DNA of 42,071 nt. It comes from Actinomycetes bacterium (lineage in GTDB: Bacteria > Actinomycetota > Humimicrobiia > Humimicrobiales > Humimicrobiaceae). The notes beneath the pieces are model-generated. The model was not told the DNA's origin. It saw nothing but the letters and a program-made list of their open reading frames with translations, and ran no database searches. This document shows positions 9,136 through 17,934 of this stretch, one piece after another. The stretch is taken from contig JAIOXO010000015.1 in the NCBI GenBank assembly GCA_022396035.1, positions 1 through 42,071 on the forward strand, written 5' to 3'. Within the stretch, counting starts at the first letter, position 1. Each line of letters opens with the position of its first letter. A program made the position numbers and the translations under genes.

Positions 9136-9405
9136 GGCCGTGCTAGGCGGGGAGCTAGCGGTGCCCTGTACTCACAATCCGCTACAGTGAGGCTGAATGG
9201 CGGTATTGAGGTTTCCTGCAGTAGGGTTTGACCTTGTGCAAGTGGCAATGAAGGCTGGGTCTCATGCGGCGAAGAGTTGCGAACCCCGTCAGGTCCGAGA
9301 GGGAGCAGCGGTAAGCAATAAGCTTCGGGTGCCATGAGGAAACCTGGCTGGAGCAAACTGCACAGGGGGCACCTGTTGCGGTAAATCGAATTCCGCTGCA
9401 CGGCT
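9136..9405 (+). ncRNA. ffs: Signal recognition particle RNA, long form with Alu domain
   Basis: The RNA is about 270 nt and matches the long, Bacillus-type SRP RNA. The 5' end GGCCGTGCTAGGCGGGGAG and the following GGTGCCCTGTA are the Alu-domain signature. The conserved S-domain hairpin lies near 9288-9309 (GTCAGGTCCGAGAGGGAGCAG, in part), with a GAGA tetraloop and the asymmetric loop that binds Ffh. The 3' end GCACGGCT pairs with the 5' GGCCGTGC (one G-U). The ends are placed from this terminal helix. The RNA targets membrane and secreted proteins to the translocon. It directly precedes dnaX, a common arrangement. Confidence 0.93.
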
Positions 9406-9422
9406 CTATATTAAGGAGAATT

Positions 9423-10976
9423 ATGGGTTATATTTCATTTTACAGAAAATGGAGGCCACAGGACTTTGACCAGGTAATAGGCCAGGATTATACGGTAAAG
9501 ACTTTAAAGAACGCAATTTCAAAGGACAGGCTGTCCCATTCATATATCTTTTGCGGGCCCCGGGGGACGGGTAAAACATCCACTGCGCGTATCCTGGCCA
9601 AGGCTTTAAACTGTGAAAAAGGGCCTACACCCCAACCCTGCAATAAGTGCAAAAGCTGCATCAGCATATCCGAAGGAAACAATGTTGATGTGGTAGAGAT
9701 TGATGCCGCTTCCAATAATGGGGTGGAGCATATCAGAGAACTCAGGGAAAAAGTAAAGTATCTGCCCAGCAAACTCAAGAAGAAGGTCTATATAATAGAT
9801 GAGGTACACATGCTTTCGGTTTCTGCTTTTAATGCTTTGCTTAAAGTTCTGGAAGAGCCGCCTTCTCATCTGGTATTTATAATGGCTACCACCGAGCCCC
9901 ATAAGGTTCTTCCTACTATCATGTCCAGATGCCAGAGGTTTGATTTCTATCCCATACCGGCAGAAGAAATTATAAAAAAACTTAAGAGGATATCGGAAAC
10001 TGAAGGTATAACCATAGATGATCAAGCTTTGAATATAATTGCAAAATATGCAGATGGAAGCCTCAGAGATGCAGACGGCATGCTGGAACAACTAGCTTCC
10101 TACGGGAGTGACCGGATTACTATTGATGATGTTACTACCCTGTTGGGGGTAATAGATTTTGAGCTGTTGTTTGAGTTTACCGATATTTTAGTGGAAAAGG
10201 ATGTAAGCCAGGCTATCCTGTTTGCCCACAGGTTGTTTAGCAGCAATCAGGATTTGGGCACTTTTGTGCAGGAATTTTTAGAACATCTTTACCTGCTGTT
10301 TGTCTATAAAAATTATGAATATCCCCGGCAGGTAGAAGGTATAACCGGGGATTTTAGCGAAAGATACAGGTCCCAGGCAAACCGGATTAACCCGGAGAAT
10401 TTAAGTTATTTTATAGATGTTTTTTCCCAGCTTCAAAAACAGGCCCAATACGGGCACCTGGCCAAGACCCTGTTTAAAGTTAACATGGTAAAAGCCCTTA
10501 CTTATAAAGGCCTGCCGGAAAAGAAACCGGTAGAAGAGCCGGTTGAAAAACCAGCGGCAGAACCCGGGGGAGAAGAGAGCAACGATGCAATATCCCCAAA
10601 CTGGCTAAAGATTTCCAATCTGGTAAAAAGAGCCAAAATATCTGTTTATGCCATGTTTGCCGAAACCAGTGGCTGTAAGGTAGATAAAAATACCCTGTAT
10701 TTTTATCTGGACAAAAACAAGGAATGGCACCAGCAACAGCTTAATAAAAAACCAAATATTGATATAGTTACTGCGGCGGTAAAGGAAGCCACCGGTAAAA
10801 AATACAAGGTGAAGTTTGTAACCGGCCAAGACCAGGAAGCTGTGGCATTGCCCAAAGACAGGCCGCAGGAGTATGAACAGGAGCAGGACCAGCAAGTGCA
10901 GGAGGCGGTAAAAGAGGCCGGACCGGTGCCGGAGGTCTATGATTATTTAAAAGAGAAATTTAAGATAAAGGAGTAA
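9423..10976 (+). CDS. dnaX: DNA polymerase III subunit gamma/tau
   Basis: This 517-residue protein is the clamp-loader ATPase of the replicative polymerase. It has Walker A GPRGTGKT (45-52), a four-cysteine zinc module (C64, C73, C76, C79), the DEVHM Walker B (126-130), the sensor ATTEPHK (155-161) and the SRC arginine finger (168-170). The C-terminal third has a Pro/Glu-rich linker near 365-390 and then a tau-like domain. I see no well-placed slippery heptamer for a programmed gamma frameshift, so one product is expected. The ATG at 9423 follows AAGGAG. It comes right after the SRP RNA and before ybaB and recR, a conserved order. Confidence 0.96.
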   Translation: MGYISFYRKWRPQDFDQVIGQDYTVKTLKNAISKDRLSHSYIFCGPRGTGKTSTARILAKALNCEKGPTPQPCNKCKSCISISEGNNVDVVEIDAASNNGVEHIRELREKVKYLPSKLKKKVYIIDEVHMLSVSAFNALLKVLEEPPSHLVFIMATTEPHKVLPTIMSRCQRFDFYPIPAEEIIKKLKRISETEGITIDDQALNIIAKYADGSLRDADGMLEQLASYGSDRITIDDVTTLLGVIDFELLFEFTDILVEKDVSQAILFAHRLFSSNQDLGTFVQEFLEHLYLLFVYKNYEYPRQVEGITGDFSERYRSQANRINPENLSYFIDVFSQLQKQAQYGHLAKTLFKVNMVKALTYKGLPEKKPVEEPVEKPAAEPGGEESNDAISPNWLKISNLVKRAKISVYAMFAETSGCKVDKNTLYFYLDKNKEWHQQQLNKKPNIDIVTAAVKEATGKKYKVKFVTGQDQEAVALPKDRPQEYEQEQDQQVQEAVKEAGPVPEVYDYLKEKFKIKE

Positions 10977-10980
10977 AACA

Positions 10981-11295
10981 TTGGGTATGAATTATGGAAA
11001 TATGATGAAACAGGCCAAGCAGATGCAAAAGAAGATGCAGGAAATTCAGGAAGAGCTTAAAAAAACTGAGTTTGAGGCTTCTTCCGGAGGCGGGGCAGTA
11101 AAAGTAAAGGTAAATGGCGAACAGGAAGTACTGGAAGTAAAGATAAACCAGGATATGGTAGATGCAGATGACCTGGAAATGGTTGAGGATATGGTGGTAG
11201 TGGCTATAAACGATGCCCTGTCCAAGTCCAAACAGAAGATGCAGGAAGAAATGGGCGCCCTGACCGGGGGTATGAATATACCCGGCTTATTTTAG
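10981..11295 (+). CDS. ybaB: Nucleoid-associated protein, YbaB/EbfC family
   Basis: This 104-residue protein binds DNA as a dimer and is found next to dnaX and recR in many bacteria. It has the Met/Lys/Gln-rich N-terminal coiled coil (KQAKQMQKKMQEIQEEL), the glycine-rich turn SSGGGAVKVKVNG and a final Gly/Met-rich tail (GGMNIPGLF). The chosen start is TTG at 10981, because AAAGGAG ends about seven bases upstream. The in-frame ATG two codons later would have a longer spacer. It is four bases after dnaX and 15 before recR, so it is in the same operon. Confidence 0.93.
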   Translation: MGMNYGNMMKQAKQMQKKMQEIQEELKKTEFEASSGGGAVKVKVNGEQEVLEVKINQDMVDADDLEMVEDMVVVAINDALSKSKQKMQEEMGALTGGMNIPGLF

Positions 11296-11310
11296 AAAGG
11301 AAATAAGGTT

Positions 11311-11910
11311 ATGCCTTTATATCTGGAAGCAGTAGAGAATTTAATAAATGAATTCCGCAGGCTGCCGGCCATAGGGCCGAAGTCAGCCCGGAGGATTGTT
11401 TTTTATCTGTTGAGCCGGCCTAAAAAAGAAATTGATACGCTGGCAGAAGCGCTGGTAGATATGAAGAATAAAGTCGGTTTTTGCAGGCAGTGCCATAATT
11501 TGAGCCAGGGCGATATTTGCCTTATCTGCAGCGACCAGGGCAGGGACAGGAGCAAGATTTGCGTGGTTCAATCACCCAGTGATGTGGCCATAATAGAGTC
11601 TACGGGTGAATACAGGGGGCTCTACCATGTGCTGGGAGGCCTTCTGTCACCTATTGAAGATGTAGGTCCGGAACAGATAAAGATACCTTCACTGGTAAAA
11701 AGAATTGAACAGGGAGATGTGCGTGAAGTAATACTGGCCCTTAATCCTACGGTTGAAGGTGAAAGCACTGCCATGTATATAAGAAAATTACTGGGTACAA
11801 AGGATATAGAGACAACCAGGCTGGCCAGCGGACTGCCGGTAGGCGGAGACCTTGAGTATGCCGATGAGCTGACCCTGGGTAGGGCCATAACCAACCGGGG
11901 TAAATTTTAA
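11311..11910 (+). CDS. recR: Recombination protein RecR
   Basis: This 199-residue protein acts with RecF and RecO to load RecA at gaps during DNA repair. It shows the N-terminal helix-hairpin-helix (LPAIGPKSARRI, 18-29), the four-cysteine zinc finger (C58, C61, C70, C73), a TOPRIM domain from about 81 (ICVVQSPSDVAIIE) and the C-terminal ASGLPVGGDLEYAD motif. Length is standard. A good ribosome site (AGAAAGGAAATAAGG) precedes the ATG. It is the last gene of the SRP RNA-dnaX-ybaB-recR block. A separate promoter for lysC follows. Confidence 0.96.
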   Translation: MPLYLEAVENLINEFRRLPAIGPKSARRIVFYLLSRPKKEIDTLAEALVDMKNKVGFCRQCHNLSQGDICLICSDQGRDRSKICVVQSPSDVAIIESTGEYRGLYHVLGGLLSPIEDVGPEQIKIPSLVKRIEQGDVREVILALNPTVEGESTAMYIRKLLGTKDIETTRLASGLPVGGDLEYADELTLGRAITNRGKF

Positions 11911-11917
11911 TTATTCA

Positions 11918-11946
11918 TTGACGAATAGAAGAAACAAATAGATAAT
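11918..11946 (+). promoter_or_regulatory. Sigma-70-type promoter for lysC-asd
   Basis: TTGACG (11918-11923) is followed by a 17-base spacer and GATAAT (11941-11946). Both boxes differ from consensus by one base. The expected transcript starts near 11953, about 25 bases before the lysC start. That leader is too short for a lysine riboswitch, so control, if any, is at the protein or promoter level. Confidence 0.65.
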
Positions 11947-11977
11947 AAACGGATAAAATTATTGATATCCCATTAAA

Positions 11978-13198
11978 ATGATGAGAACAAAAAGAGATAT
12001 AATAGTAATGAAGTTTGGAGGAACCTCGGTGGCCGATGCCGCTAAGATAAAGAGGGTAGCCCGGAAGGCGGCTCAGGCCAAAGAATGGGGAAAAGATGTA
12101 GTAGTAACTGTTTCGGCAATGGGTTCGACTACCGATGATTTAATAGAACTGGCCGGCCAGATAACCGGCAAGCCTTCCAAAAGGGAGATGGATATGCTTC
12201 TCTCTACCGGAGAACAGGTATCCATAGCTCTGCTATCAATGGCCATTCACGAAAGTGGGCATAATTGTGTATCTCTTACCGGAAATCAGGCCGGGATTTT
12301 AACCGACAGCATTTATTCCAATGCAAAAATATTGAGCATTAACTGTAACCGTATACTAAAAGAGCTAAAGGAAGGAAAAACAGTTATTGTAGCCGGATTT
12401 CAGGGAATTTCGGCAGATAATGATATTACTACCCTGGGCAGGGGAGGCTCAGATACTACTGCTGTGGCTTTAGCAGCAGCCCTTAAAGCCAACTATTGCG
12501 AGATATATACCGATGTGGATGGTGTATACACTACTGATCCGAATATAGTCCCGGAAGCTAAAAAGATTCATTCCCTGGGCTATGATGAGATGCTGGAGCT
12601 GGCATCATCCGGGGCCAGGGTGTTGCATTTAAGGGCAGTGGAATTTGCAAAAAAACATGATGTAGTTTTGCATGTAAGATCAAGTTTTAATGATATTGAG
12701 GGGACGTGGGTAATGGACTTAAAAGATGAAACAATGGAAAGACCGATAATTACCGGAGTATCTTATGATAATAACCAGGTCAAGATTACCGTATACGGTC
12801 TGGAAGATAAGCCGGGAATGGCGGCTGACCTGTTTGGACAGCTGGCCGAACAAAATGTTAATGTAGATCTTATAGTACAGAATGTTAGTGAAAAAAACAT
12901 AGCCACCATATCCTTTACGGTAACTGAAGAGGATATGGATGCGGCGGAGAAGATTTTAAAAGAGATAGGATATAAAAATATTTCAGTGGACCCTGAGGTA
13001 GGGAAGGTATCTATAGTGGGGGCAGGCATGCAGACCCATGCCGGTATTGCTTCCAAGATGTTTCAATACCTGGGTGATGAGTCTATAAATATTGAGATGA
13101 TAAGCACTTCTCCTATAAGGATATCCTGTATTATAAGGAAAGATAAGATAAAGAAAGCAGTGAGAGCCCTGCATGAGGGGTTTGAGCTGGACCAATAA
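11978..13198 (+). CDS. lysC: Aspartate kinase
   Basis: This 406-residue enzyme phosphorylates aspartate, the first step toward lysine, threonine, methionine and diaminopimelate. KFGGTSV (12-18) is the kinase signature. The amino-acid kinase domain runs to about 245 with TTLGRGGSDTTAVALA and YTDVDGVYTTDP. Two ACT domains follow (about 265-400), the sites of feedback inhibition in this monofunctional class. The start is uncertain: ATG at 11978 or the next codon at 11981 both lack a clear ribosome site, though the N-terminus aligns with family members. It heads a two-gene operon with asd, 35 bases downstream. Confidence 0.94.
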   Translation: MMRTKRDIIVMKFGGTSVADAAKIKRVARKAAQAKEWGKDVVVTVSAMGSTTDDLIELAGQITGKPSKREMDMLLSTGEQVSIALLSMAIHESGHNCVSLTGNQAGILTDSIYSNAKILSINCNRILKELKEGKTVIVAGFQGISADNDITTLGRGGSDTTAVALAAALKANYCEIYTDVDGVYTTDPNIVPEAKKIHSLGYDEMLELASSGARVLHLRAVEFAKKHDVVLHVRSSFNDIEGTWVMDLKDETMERPIITGVSYDNNQVKITVYGLEDKPGMAADLFGQLAEQNVNVDLIVQNVSEKNIATISFTVTEEDMDAAEKILKEIGYKNISVDPEVGKVSIVGAGMQTHAGIASKMFQYLGDESINIEMISTSPIRISCIIRKDKIKKAVRALHEGFELDQ

Positions 13199-13233
13199 GG
13201 CAAAGCATTAGTTTTTGAGCGGGGTGAGTTGAT

Positions 13234-14244
13234 GTGAAGCAGTATAATGTGGCCATAGTCGGGGTTACCGGTGCAGTAGGAAAAGTTTTTTTAGACATAC
13301 TGGAAGAAAGAAAATTTCCGGTAAAAAACCTTCTGCCCCTGGCTTCTGTCAGGTCTGCAGGTAAAACTATAGAGTTCTGCGGGCAACAGCTGGAGGTTAA
13401 GAAACTAAAACCTGACTCATTTAAACAGACTGATATAGCCCTGTTTTCCGCCGGAGCCTCTATAAGCAGGCAATTTGCGCATCATGCGGTCGGCAGCGGA
13501 GCGGTAGTTGTGGACAATAGCAGTGCTTTCAGGATGGAAGAAGACATACCTTTGGTTGTTCCGGAAGTAAACAGAGAAAAGATATTTGAACATAAAGGCA
13601 TCATTGCCAACCCCAATTGTTCAACCATAATCATGACGGTGGCCATAAAACCCATATATGATATCAGCAGAATTGTAAGGATTGTAGTATCCACCTATCA
13701 GGCGGTTTCAGGAGCGGGGGCTAAAGCTATAGTAGAACTGGAAGATCAGACCAGGCAGTTGATCTGTGAAAAAAGAAAAGATGTGAAATGCCAGGTATTT
13801 CCAGTACAGATTGCATTTAATGTCCTGCCCCACATTGATGTATTTTTGGATAATGGGTATACCAAGGAAGAAATGAAAATGGTAGATGAAACCCGAAAAA
13901 TTTTTAATGATGACGCTATTAACGTAACTGCTACCACGGTAAGGGTTCCGGTGTTTACCTCCCACTCAGAATCCATTAATTTAGAAACAGAAAAGAAGGT
14001 TGATTTAGCTCAGGCCAGACAGGCCATAGAGAATACCCCTGGCTTAACCTTAAAGGATGACTTCAAACAGGCGGTTTACCCCACAGTACTGGACAGCTCA
14101 GGGAAAGATTCGGTTTTTATAGGCAGGTTAAGAAAAGATAACTCCCTGCCCAATGGCATTAATATGTGGGCGGTGGGTGACCAGCTTAGGAAGGGAGCGG
14201 CCTTAAATGCTATCCAGATTGCCGAGCAGCTGATTAAGGGCTAG
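13234..14244 (+). CDS. asd: Aspartate-semialdehyde dehydrogenase
   Basis: This 336-residue enzyme makes aspartate semialdehyde from aspartyl phosphate with NADPH, directly after LysC in the pathway. It has the Rossmann motif GVTGAVG (10-16) and the catalytic cysteine C129 in NPNCST. The substrate-binding segment STYQAVSGAG and the later RVPVFTSHSES are also present. The start is GTG at 13234, preceded by GGGGTGA at good distance; the overlapping ATG at 13232 is followed at once by a stop. The gene's TAG overlaps the stop of the convergent rarA gene (14241-14244). Confidence 0.95.
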   Translation: MKQYNVAIVGVTGAVGKVFLDILEERKFPVKNLLPLASVRSAGKTIEFCGQQLEVKKLKPDSFKQTDIALFSAGASISRQFAHHAVGSGAVVVDNSSAFRMEEDIPLVVPEVNREKIFEHKGIIANPNCSTIIMTVAIKPIYDISRIVRIVVSTYQAVSGAGAKAIVELEDQTRQLICEKRKDVKCQVFPVQIAFNVLPHIDVFLDNGYTKEEMKMVDETRKIFNDDAINVTATTVRVPVFTSHSESINLETEKKVDLAQARQAIENTPGLTLKDDFKQAVYPTVLDSSGKDSVFIGRLRKDNSLPNGINMWAVGDQLRKGAALNAIQIAEQLIKG

Positions 14245-15575
14245 TCTTTTTTCTTTATTTTTCTAATATATTCCACCCTTTTTTGCAGGATTTTTTCAAA
14301 TCCCCTATCAGTAGGGTAGTAATACCTGCGCCCGGTTAGTTTCTGGGGGAGATGATCCTGGTTAACAATACCCTGTTCATAATCATGGGCATATTTATAA
14401 CCCTTGCCATAGCCAAAGTCTTTCATAAGTTTGGTGGGAGCATTCCTTATATGCAGGGGTACCGGAAGTGCCTGGTACCGGTCAACATCCTTTTTTGCAG
14501 ACCCGTAAGCTTTATAGACGGCATTGCTTTTGGGAGCAAGGGCCAGGTATACTGCAGCTTCAATTATGGCCAGGTACCCCTCTGGAGGGCCTATAAATTC
14601 AAAACTCTGTTTGGCCCATAGAGCAACTGACAGGGCATTGGTGTCCGCCAGGCCTACATCTTCGGCCGCAAACCTTACCAGTCGTCTGATTATGTATAAG
14701 GGATCCTCTCCGCTTTCCAGCATCCTGGTTATCCAGTAGGTGGCGGCATCCGGATCGCTTCCCCTTAAACTCTTGTGTACTGCAGATATCAGGTTAAAAT
14801 GCTCTTCTCCCTGTTTATCGTAGAGAAGGGATTTGGACTGCATAACGTTTTCTACCATTTTTTGGCTTATCTCTAATTTAGAGCCCTCTTTTTTTGCGGA
14901 ATTGAATGACATTTCCAGTATATTGTAGGCTATTCTGATATCTCCATCAGCGAAATCACTTATAAACTTTAAGGTATCCTCTTCTATCTTTAAATCATAT
15001 TCCCCATAGCCATTAGCGGGATCATCTATGGCTTTTTTTAAAAGATACAGGATTTCCTCCTGCTCCAGTTTTTTAAGTACAAAAACTTTGCATCTTGAAA
15101 GCAGGGCTGAATTGATTTCAAAAGATGGGTTTTCAGTAGTTGCGCCTACCAGAATGATGGTGCCATTTTCAATAAAAGGTAGGAATGCATCCTGTTGTGC
15201 CTTATTGAAACGATGTATCTCATCAACAAACAGTATGGTCTTCTGTCCTTTCTGGTCCCGGTTATACTGGGCCTGATCCATAACCTGTTTTATTTGTTTT
15301 ATTCCCGAGGTTACCGCAGAAAAAGAGATGAATTTGCAATGGGTGGTATTGGCCATGATCCTGGCCAGGGTGGTCTTACCGGAACCGGGTGGACCCCAGA
15401 AAATGATGGAGGTGATACTGTCCTGCTTTAACATCTGCTTAATTACTTTGCCTTCTCCCACCAGATGCTGCTGTCCTGCAAAACCATCCAGGGTAAGCGG
15501 CCTCATTCTTTCGGCCAGAGGAGGCTTTATATCCTGATTGCCTTTTTCTGAAGGTTGCTTATCAAAAAGAGTCAT
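14241..15575 (-). CDS. rarA: Replication-associated recombination protein A (RarA/MgsA AAA+ ATPase)
   Basis: This 444-residue AAA+ ATPase is related to clamp loaders and to eukaryotic WRNIP1 and acts at stalled replication forks. It has an N-terminal GFAGQQHLVG motif (31-40), Walker A GPPGSGKT (61-68), Walker B LFVDEIHRF (115-123), sensor ATTENPSFE (145-153) and the SRC motif (160-162). The C-terminal domain has the family's DPDAATYWITRMLESGEDP stretch and GYKYAHDY. Length is normal. It follows yjbQ on the same strand with a three-base gap, so the two are co-transcribed, and it shares its stop region with asd. Confidence 0.95.
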   Translation of the reverse strand: MTLFDKQPSEKGNQDIKPPLAERMRPLTLDGFAGQQHLVGEGKVIKQMLKQDSITSIIFWGPPGSGKTTLARIMANTTHCKFISFSAVTSGIKQIKQVMDQAQYNRDQKGQKTILFVDEIHRFNKAQQDAFLPFIENGTIILVGATTENPSFEINSALLSRCKVFVLKKLEQEEILYLLKKAIDDPANGYGEYDLKIEEDTLKFISDFADGDIRIAYNILEMSFNSAKKEGSKLEISQKMVENVMQSKSLLYDKQGEEHFNLISAVHKSLRGSDPDAATYWITRMLESGEDPLYIIRRLVRFAAEDVGLADTNALSVALWAKQSFEFIGPPEGYLAIIEAAVYLALAPKSNAVYKAYGSAKKDVDRYQALPVPLHIRNAPTKLMKDFGYGKGYKYAHDYEQGIVNQDHLPQKLTGRRYYYPTDRGFEKILQKRVEYIRKIKKKD

Positions 15576-15578
15576 GGT

Positions 15579-15977
15579 TTAGCCTGTCATCAGCTTGATA
15601 TATAATTTCCGGTTTCTGGGGCCGTCAAATTCTGCGAAATAGACCCCCTGCCAGGTGCCCAGGACCAGCTGGGAATTATCAATAATTATATTCAGCTGGG
15701 GGCCGAACAGGCTGCATTTGATATGGCTGTCCGAGTTTCCCTCACCATGGCGGTAGCCATCATTGACCGGTATAAGGCTGTTCATCTTCTGGATAATGTC
15801 TGAGTTAACTGACGGGTCTGCTGCCTCGTTTATGGTTACCCCGGCGGTGGTATGGGGGACGAATAAGCAGGCCAGGCCATTTTGTATATTTTCTTCTTCT
15901 ACCAGCTTTCGAACTTCTTCGGTTATATCGATTAATTCTACTCTGCTGGACGTTTTTATTTGTAGAGTATGTAGCAT
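15579..15977 (-). CDS. yjbQ: YjbQ/UPF0047 family protein
   Basis: This 132-residue protein belongs to the widespread YjbQ (UPF0047) family. Members show weak thiamine-phosphate synthase activity in some tests, but the true role is not settled. The conserved residues are present: PHTTAGVTINE (41-51), HGEGNSDSHIK (77-87) and GTWQGVYFAEFDGPR (107-121). The histidines probably bind a metal. AAAGGA lies a few bases before the ATG. It is the first gene of the yjbQ-rarA unit, and the 134-base gap on its upstream side is shared with the divergent kinase operon. Confidence 0.9.
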   Translation of the reverse strand: MLHTLQIKTSSRVELIDITEEVRKLVEEENIQNGLACLFVPHTTAGVTINEAADPSVNSDIIQKMNSLIPVNDGYRHGEGNSDSHIKCSLFGPQLNIIIDNSQLVLGTWQGVYFAEFDGPRNRKLYIKLMTG

Positions 15978-16111
15978 ATAATCCTTTCTAGCCTTTGTTT
16001 TAATTGTATAGGGTTTTAGCCCACCTTAAAAGCTGTATAAATAATATATTTAAAATTTTAAGTTATGGCAATATTTGGTATATTATTATATGAACTAAAA
16101 GCGGTGTATAT

Positions 16112-17131
16112 ATGATGAAAAAATTTGATGTAGCAGGAATAGGAAACGCCATAGTGGATGTGGTGGCTAATGTTGATGACAGCTTTCTGGAACTGAACTT
16201 GCTTGAAAAAGGGTCCATGAAGCTGGTTGACGAAATTGTGTCTGCTAAAATATGCAATTCCATAAATATATTGGGCAAGGATTGTGGAGGTTCTGCCGCC
16301 AATACTATTGCCGGACTGGCCTGCATGGGCAACAGAGCAGCCTTTATTGGAAAAGTCAGTGAAGACAGTTATGGCTTTGACTTTGAGAAAAGCTTAAAGG
16401 AAATCGGGGTATTCTATAATACCAGGAAGGCCAAGGACGGTCCCCCTACTGCCCATTGCATTGTTCTGGTTACACCAGATGCCCAGAGGACCATGAATAC
16501 GTGTCTGGGGGTCGCGGGTTCATTGTGCGCTGAAGATATCGAGGAGGAGGTTATTGAGAACAGCTCCATTATTTATATGGAAGGATATTTATGGGATAAG
16601 CCGGAGGCAAAAGAAGCAATCTACAAGGGAATGGAGATTGCAGTAGCCAGCGGCGGTAAAACCGCATTCAGCCTTTCAGATTCTTTCTGTGTTTTAAGCC
16701 ACCGGGAAGAATTTATGGATCTGGTTTCTAACCAGGTAGATATTCTTTTTGCCAATGAAGATGAAATCAATGCCCTTTTTAAGACCAGGTCTTTTGAAGA
16801 AGCAGTGGAAAAATGCAGAAAATTGGATGCAATCTGCGCTCTTACCCGGTCAGAGAAGGGCTCGGTTATAGTAAGCGGGGATAAAGTTGTTTCAGTAGAA
16901 AGCAGGGCACCTTCAAAACTGGTGGACACCACAGGCGCGGGGGATCTTTATGCGGCAGGGTTTTTACATGGCTATATTAAAGGGTACAGCCTTGAAGCCA
17001 GCGGGGATGCAGGGAGTATAGCAGCCAGTGAAGTTATAAGCCATTTTGGAGCCAGGCTTCAAAAATCTTTAACCCGGTTATTGGAGAACAACAAGTATTT
17101 AACTTCAGGGAAAGGTGAATATGGAAGATAA
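16112..17131 (+). CDS. PfkB-family sugar/nucleoside kinase, probable adenosine kinase
   Basis: This 339-residue protein is a ribokinase/PfkB-family kinase. GGSAANT (59-65) is the N-terminal signature and DTTGAGD (272-278) holds the anion hole and catalytic Asp278. The sequence TPDAQRTMNT with MEGYLWD and SDSFCV resembles the bacterial adenosine-kinase-like group, which converts adenosine to AMP. The next gene is methylthioadenosine phosphorylase, which fits a purine-salvage role. A sugar substrate cannot be excluded. Two adjacent ATG codons (16112, 16115) are possible starts and no strong ribosome site is seen. It is the first gene of a six-gene operon and overlaps mtnP. Confidence 0.82.
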   Translation: MMKKFDVAGIGNAIVDVVANVDDSFLELNLLEKGSMKLVDEIVSAKICNSINILGKDCGGSAANTIAGLACMGNRAAFIGKVSEDSYGFDFEKSLKEIGVFYNTRKAKDGPPTAHCIVLVTPDAQRTMNTCLGVAGSLCAEDIEEEVIENSSIIYMEGYLWDKPEAKEAIYKGMEIAVASGGKTAFSLSDSFCVLSHREEFMDLVSNQVDILFANEDEINALFKTRSFEEAVEKCRKLDAICALTRSEKGSVIVSGDKVVSVESRAPSKLVDTTGAGDLYAAGFLHGYIKGYSLEASGDAGSIAASEVISHFGARLQKSLTRLLENNKYLTSGKGEYGR

Positions 17132-17930
17132 GCAAACAGCGCAGGTAGGAGTTTTTGGAGGTTCGGGGTTCTATTCTTTCTTAGATAAGGCAGAAAAAAT
17201 AGAAGTGGAAACTCCCTACGGGAGTCCTTCGGATAAGGTTGTGGTGGGAACTGTGGAGGGAATTAAGGTTGCCTTTATTCCCAGGCACGGAAGCAAGCAT
17301 GATCTGCCGCCCCATAAGATAAATTACCGGGCCAACATATATGCTATGAAAAAGCTGGGAGTAACCCAGATCTTTGGCCCCTGCGCAGTGGGCAGTCTCC
17401 AGCCCCATATAAAACCGGGACAGTTTGTTATCTGTGACCAGTTTGTAGACAGGACAAAAGGCAGAATAGATACTTTTTACGATGGCCCCAAAACCATCCA
17501 TGTTTCGGCGGCCAAACCATACTGCCCCCGGTTGAGCAGGGTAGTTTCAGAAACAGCTCAAAAGATGGGCCTGCAGTTCCATGACAGAGGTACGGTGGTA
17601 GTTATCCAGGGCCCCAGGTTCAGCACCAAGGCCGAGAGTAAATGGTTTTCCAGCCAGGGCTGGGAAGTAATTAATATGACTCAATACCCGGAGGCTTACC
17701 TGGCCAGGGAAATGGAGATCTGTTATGCCAATATATCCCTGATTACCGACTATGATGCAGGGCTTGAAGATTACCCTGAGATTGAACCGGTATCCAGTGA
17801 GGAAATTATAAATATGTTCAAGCAAAATAATGATAAATTGAGGGAACTTCTGTTTAAATCTATACCCCGGGCCGTCACTGAAAGAAATTGTATTTGTTCA
17901 ACTGCGTTAAAGGATGCTGTAGTTAATTAA
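17121..17930 (+). CDS. mtnP: S-methyl-5'-thioadenosine phosphorylase
   Basis: The protein (269 residues from this start) cleaves methylthioadenosine, a by-product of polyamine and related pathways, to adenine and methylthioribose 1-phosphate. It has the PNP/MTAP features GGSGFY near the start, FIPRHGSKHDLPPHKINYRAN, GPCAVGSL, and INMTQYPEAYLAREMEICYA, which marks MTAP rather than a nucleoside phosphorylase for guanosine. A GTG at 17115 is in frame, but the ATG at 17121 has AAAGG at better spacing, so I prefer it. The gene overlaps the kinase upstream, which suggests coupled translation. No other methionine-salvage genes are nearby. Confidence 0.92.
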   Translation: MEDKQTAQVGVFGGSGFYSFLDKAEKIEVETPYGSPSDKVVVGTVEGIKVAFIPRHGSKHDLPPHKINYRANIYAMKKLGVTQIFGPCAVGSLQPHIKPGQFVICDQFVDRTKGRIDTFYDGPKTIHVSAAKPYCPRLSRVVSETAQKMGLQFHDRGTVVVIQGPRFSTKAESKWFSSQGWEVINMTQYPEAYLAREMEICYANISLITDYDAGLEDYPEIEPVSSEEIINMFKQNNDKLRELLFKSIPRAVTERNCICSTALKDAVVN

Positions 17931-17934
17931 AATT

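Noticed and set aside
9129-9401. A 90-codon minus-strand frame across the SRP RNA
   Set aside because: It lies wholly within the structured RNA gene, whose conserved motifs and terminal helix explain the sequence. It has no family resemblance.
9973-9980. A run of A's in dnaX that could act as a frameshift site
   Set aside because: It falls in the AAA+ core near residue 184, not near the gamma end at about 430, and has no stimulating hairpin or upstream Shine-Dalgarno that I can see.
11947-11977. Lysine riboswitch before lysC
   Set aside because: The leader after the predicted promoter is only about 25 bases, far too short.
13199-13233. Separate promoter or terminator between lysC and asd
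   Set aside because: The 35-base gap has no hairpin with a T-run and no promoter boxes; the genes are one unit.
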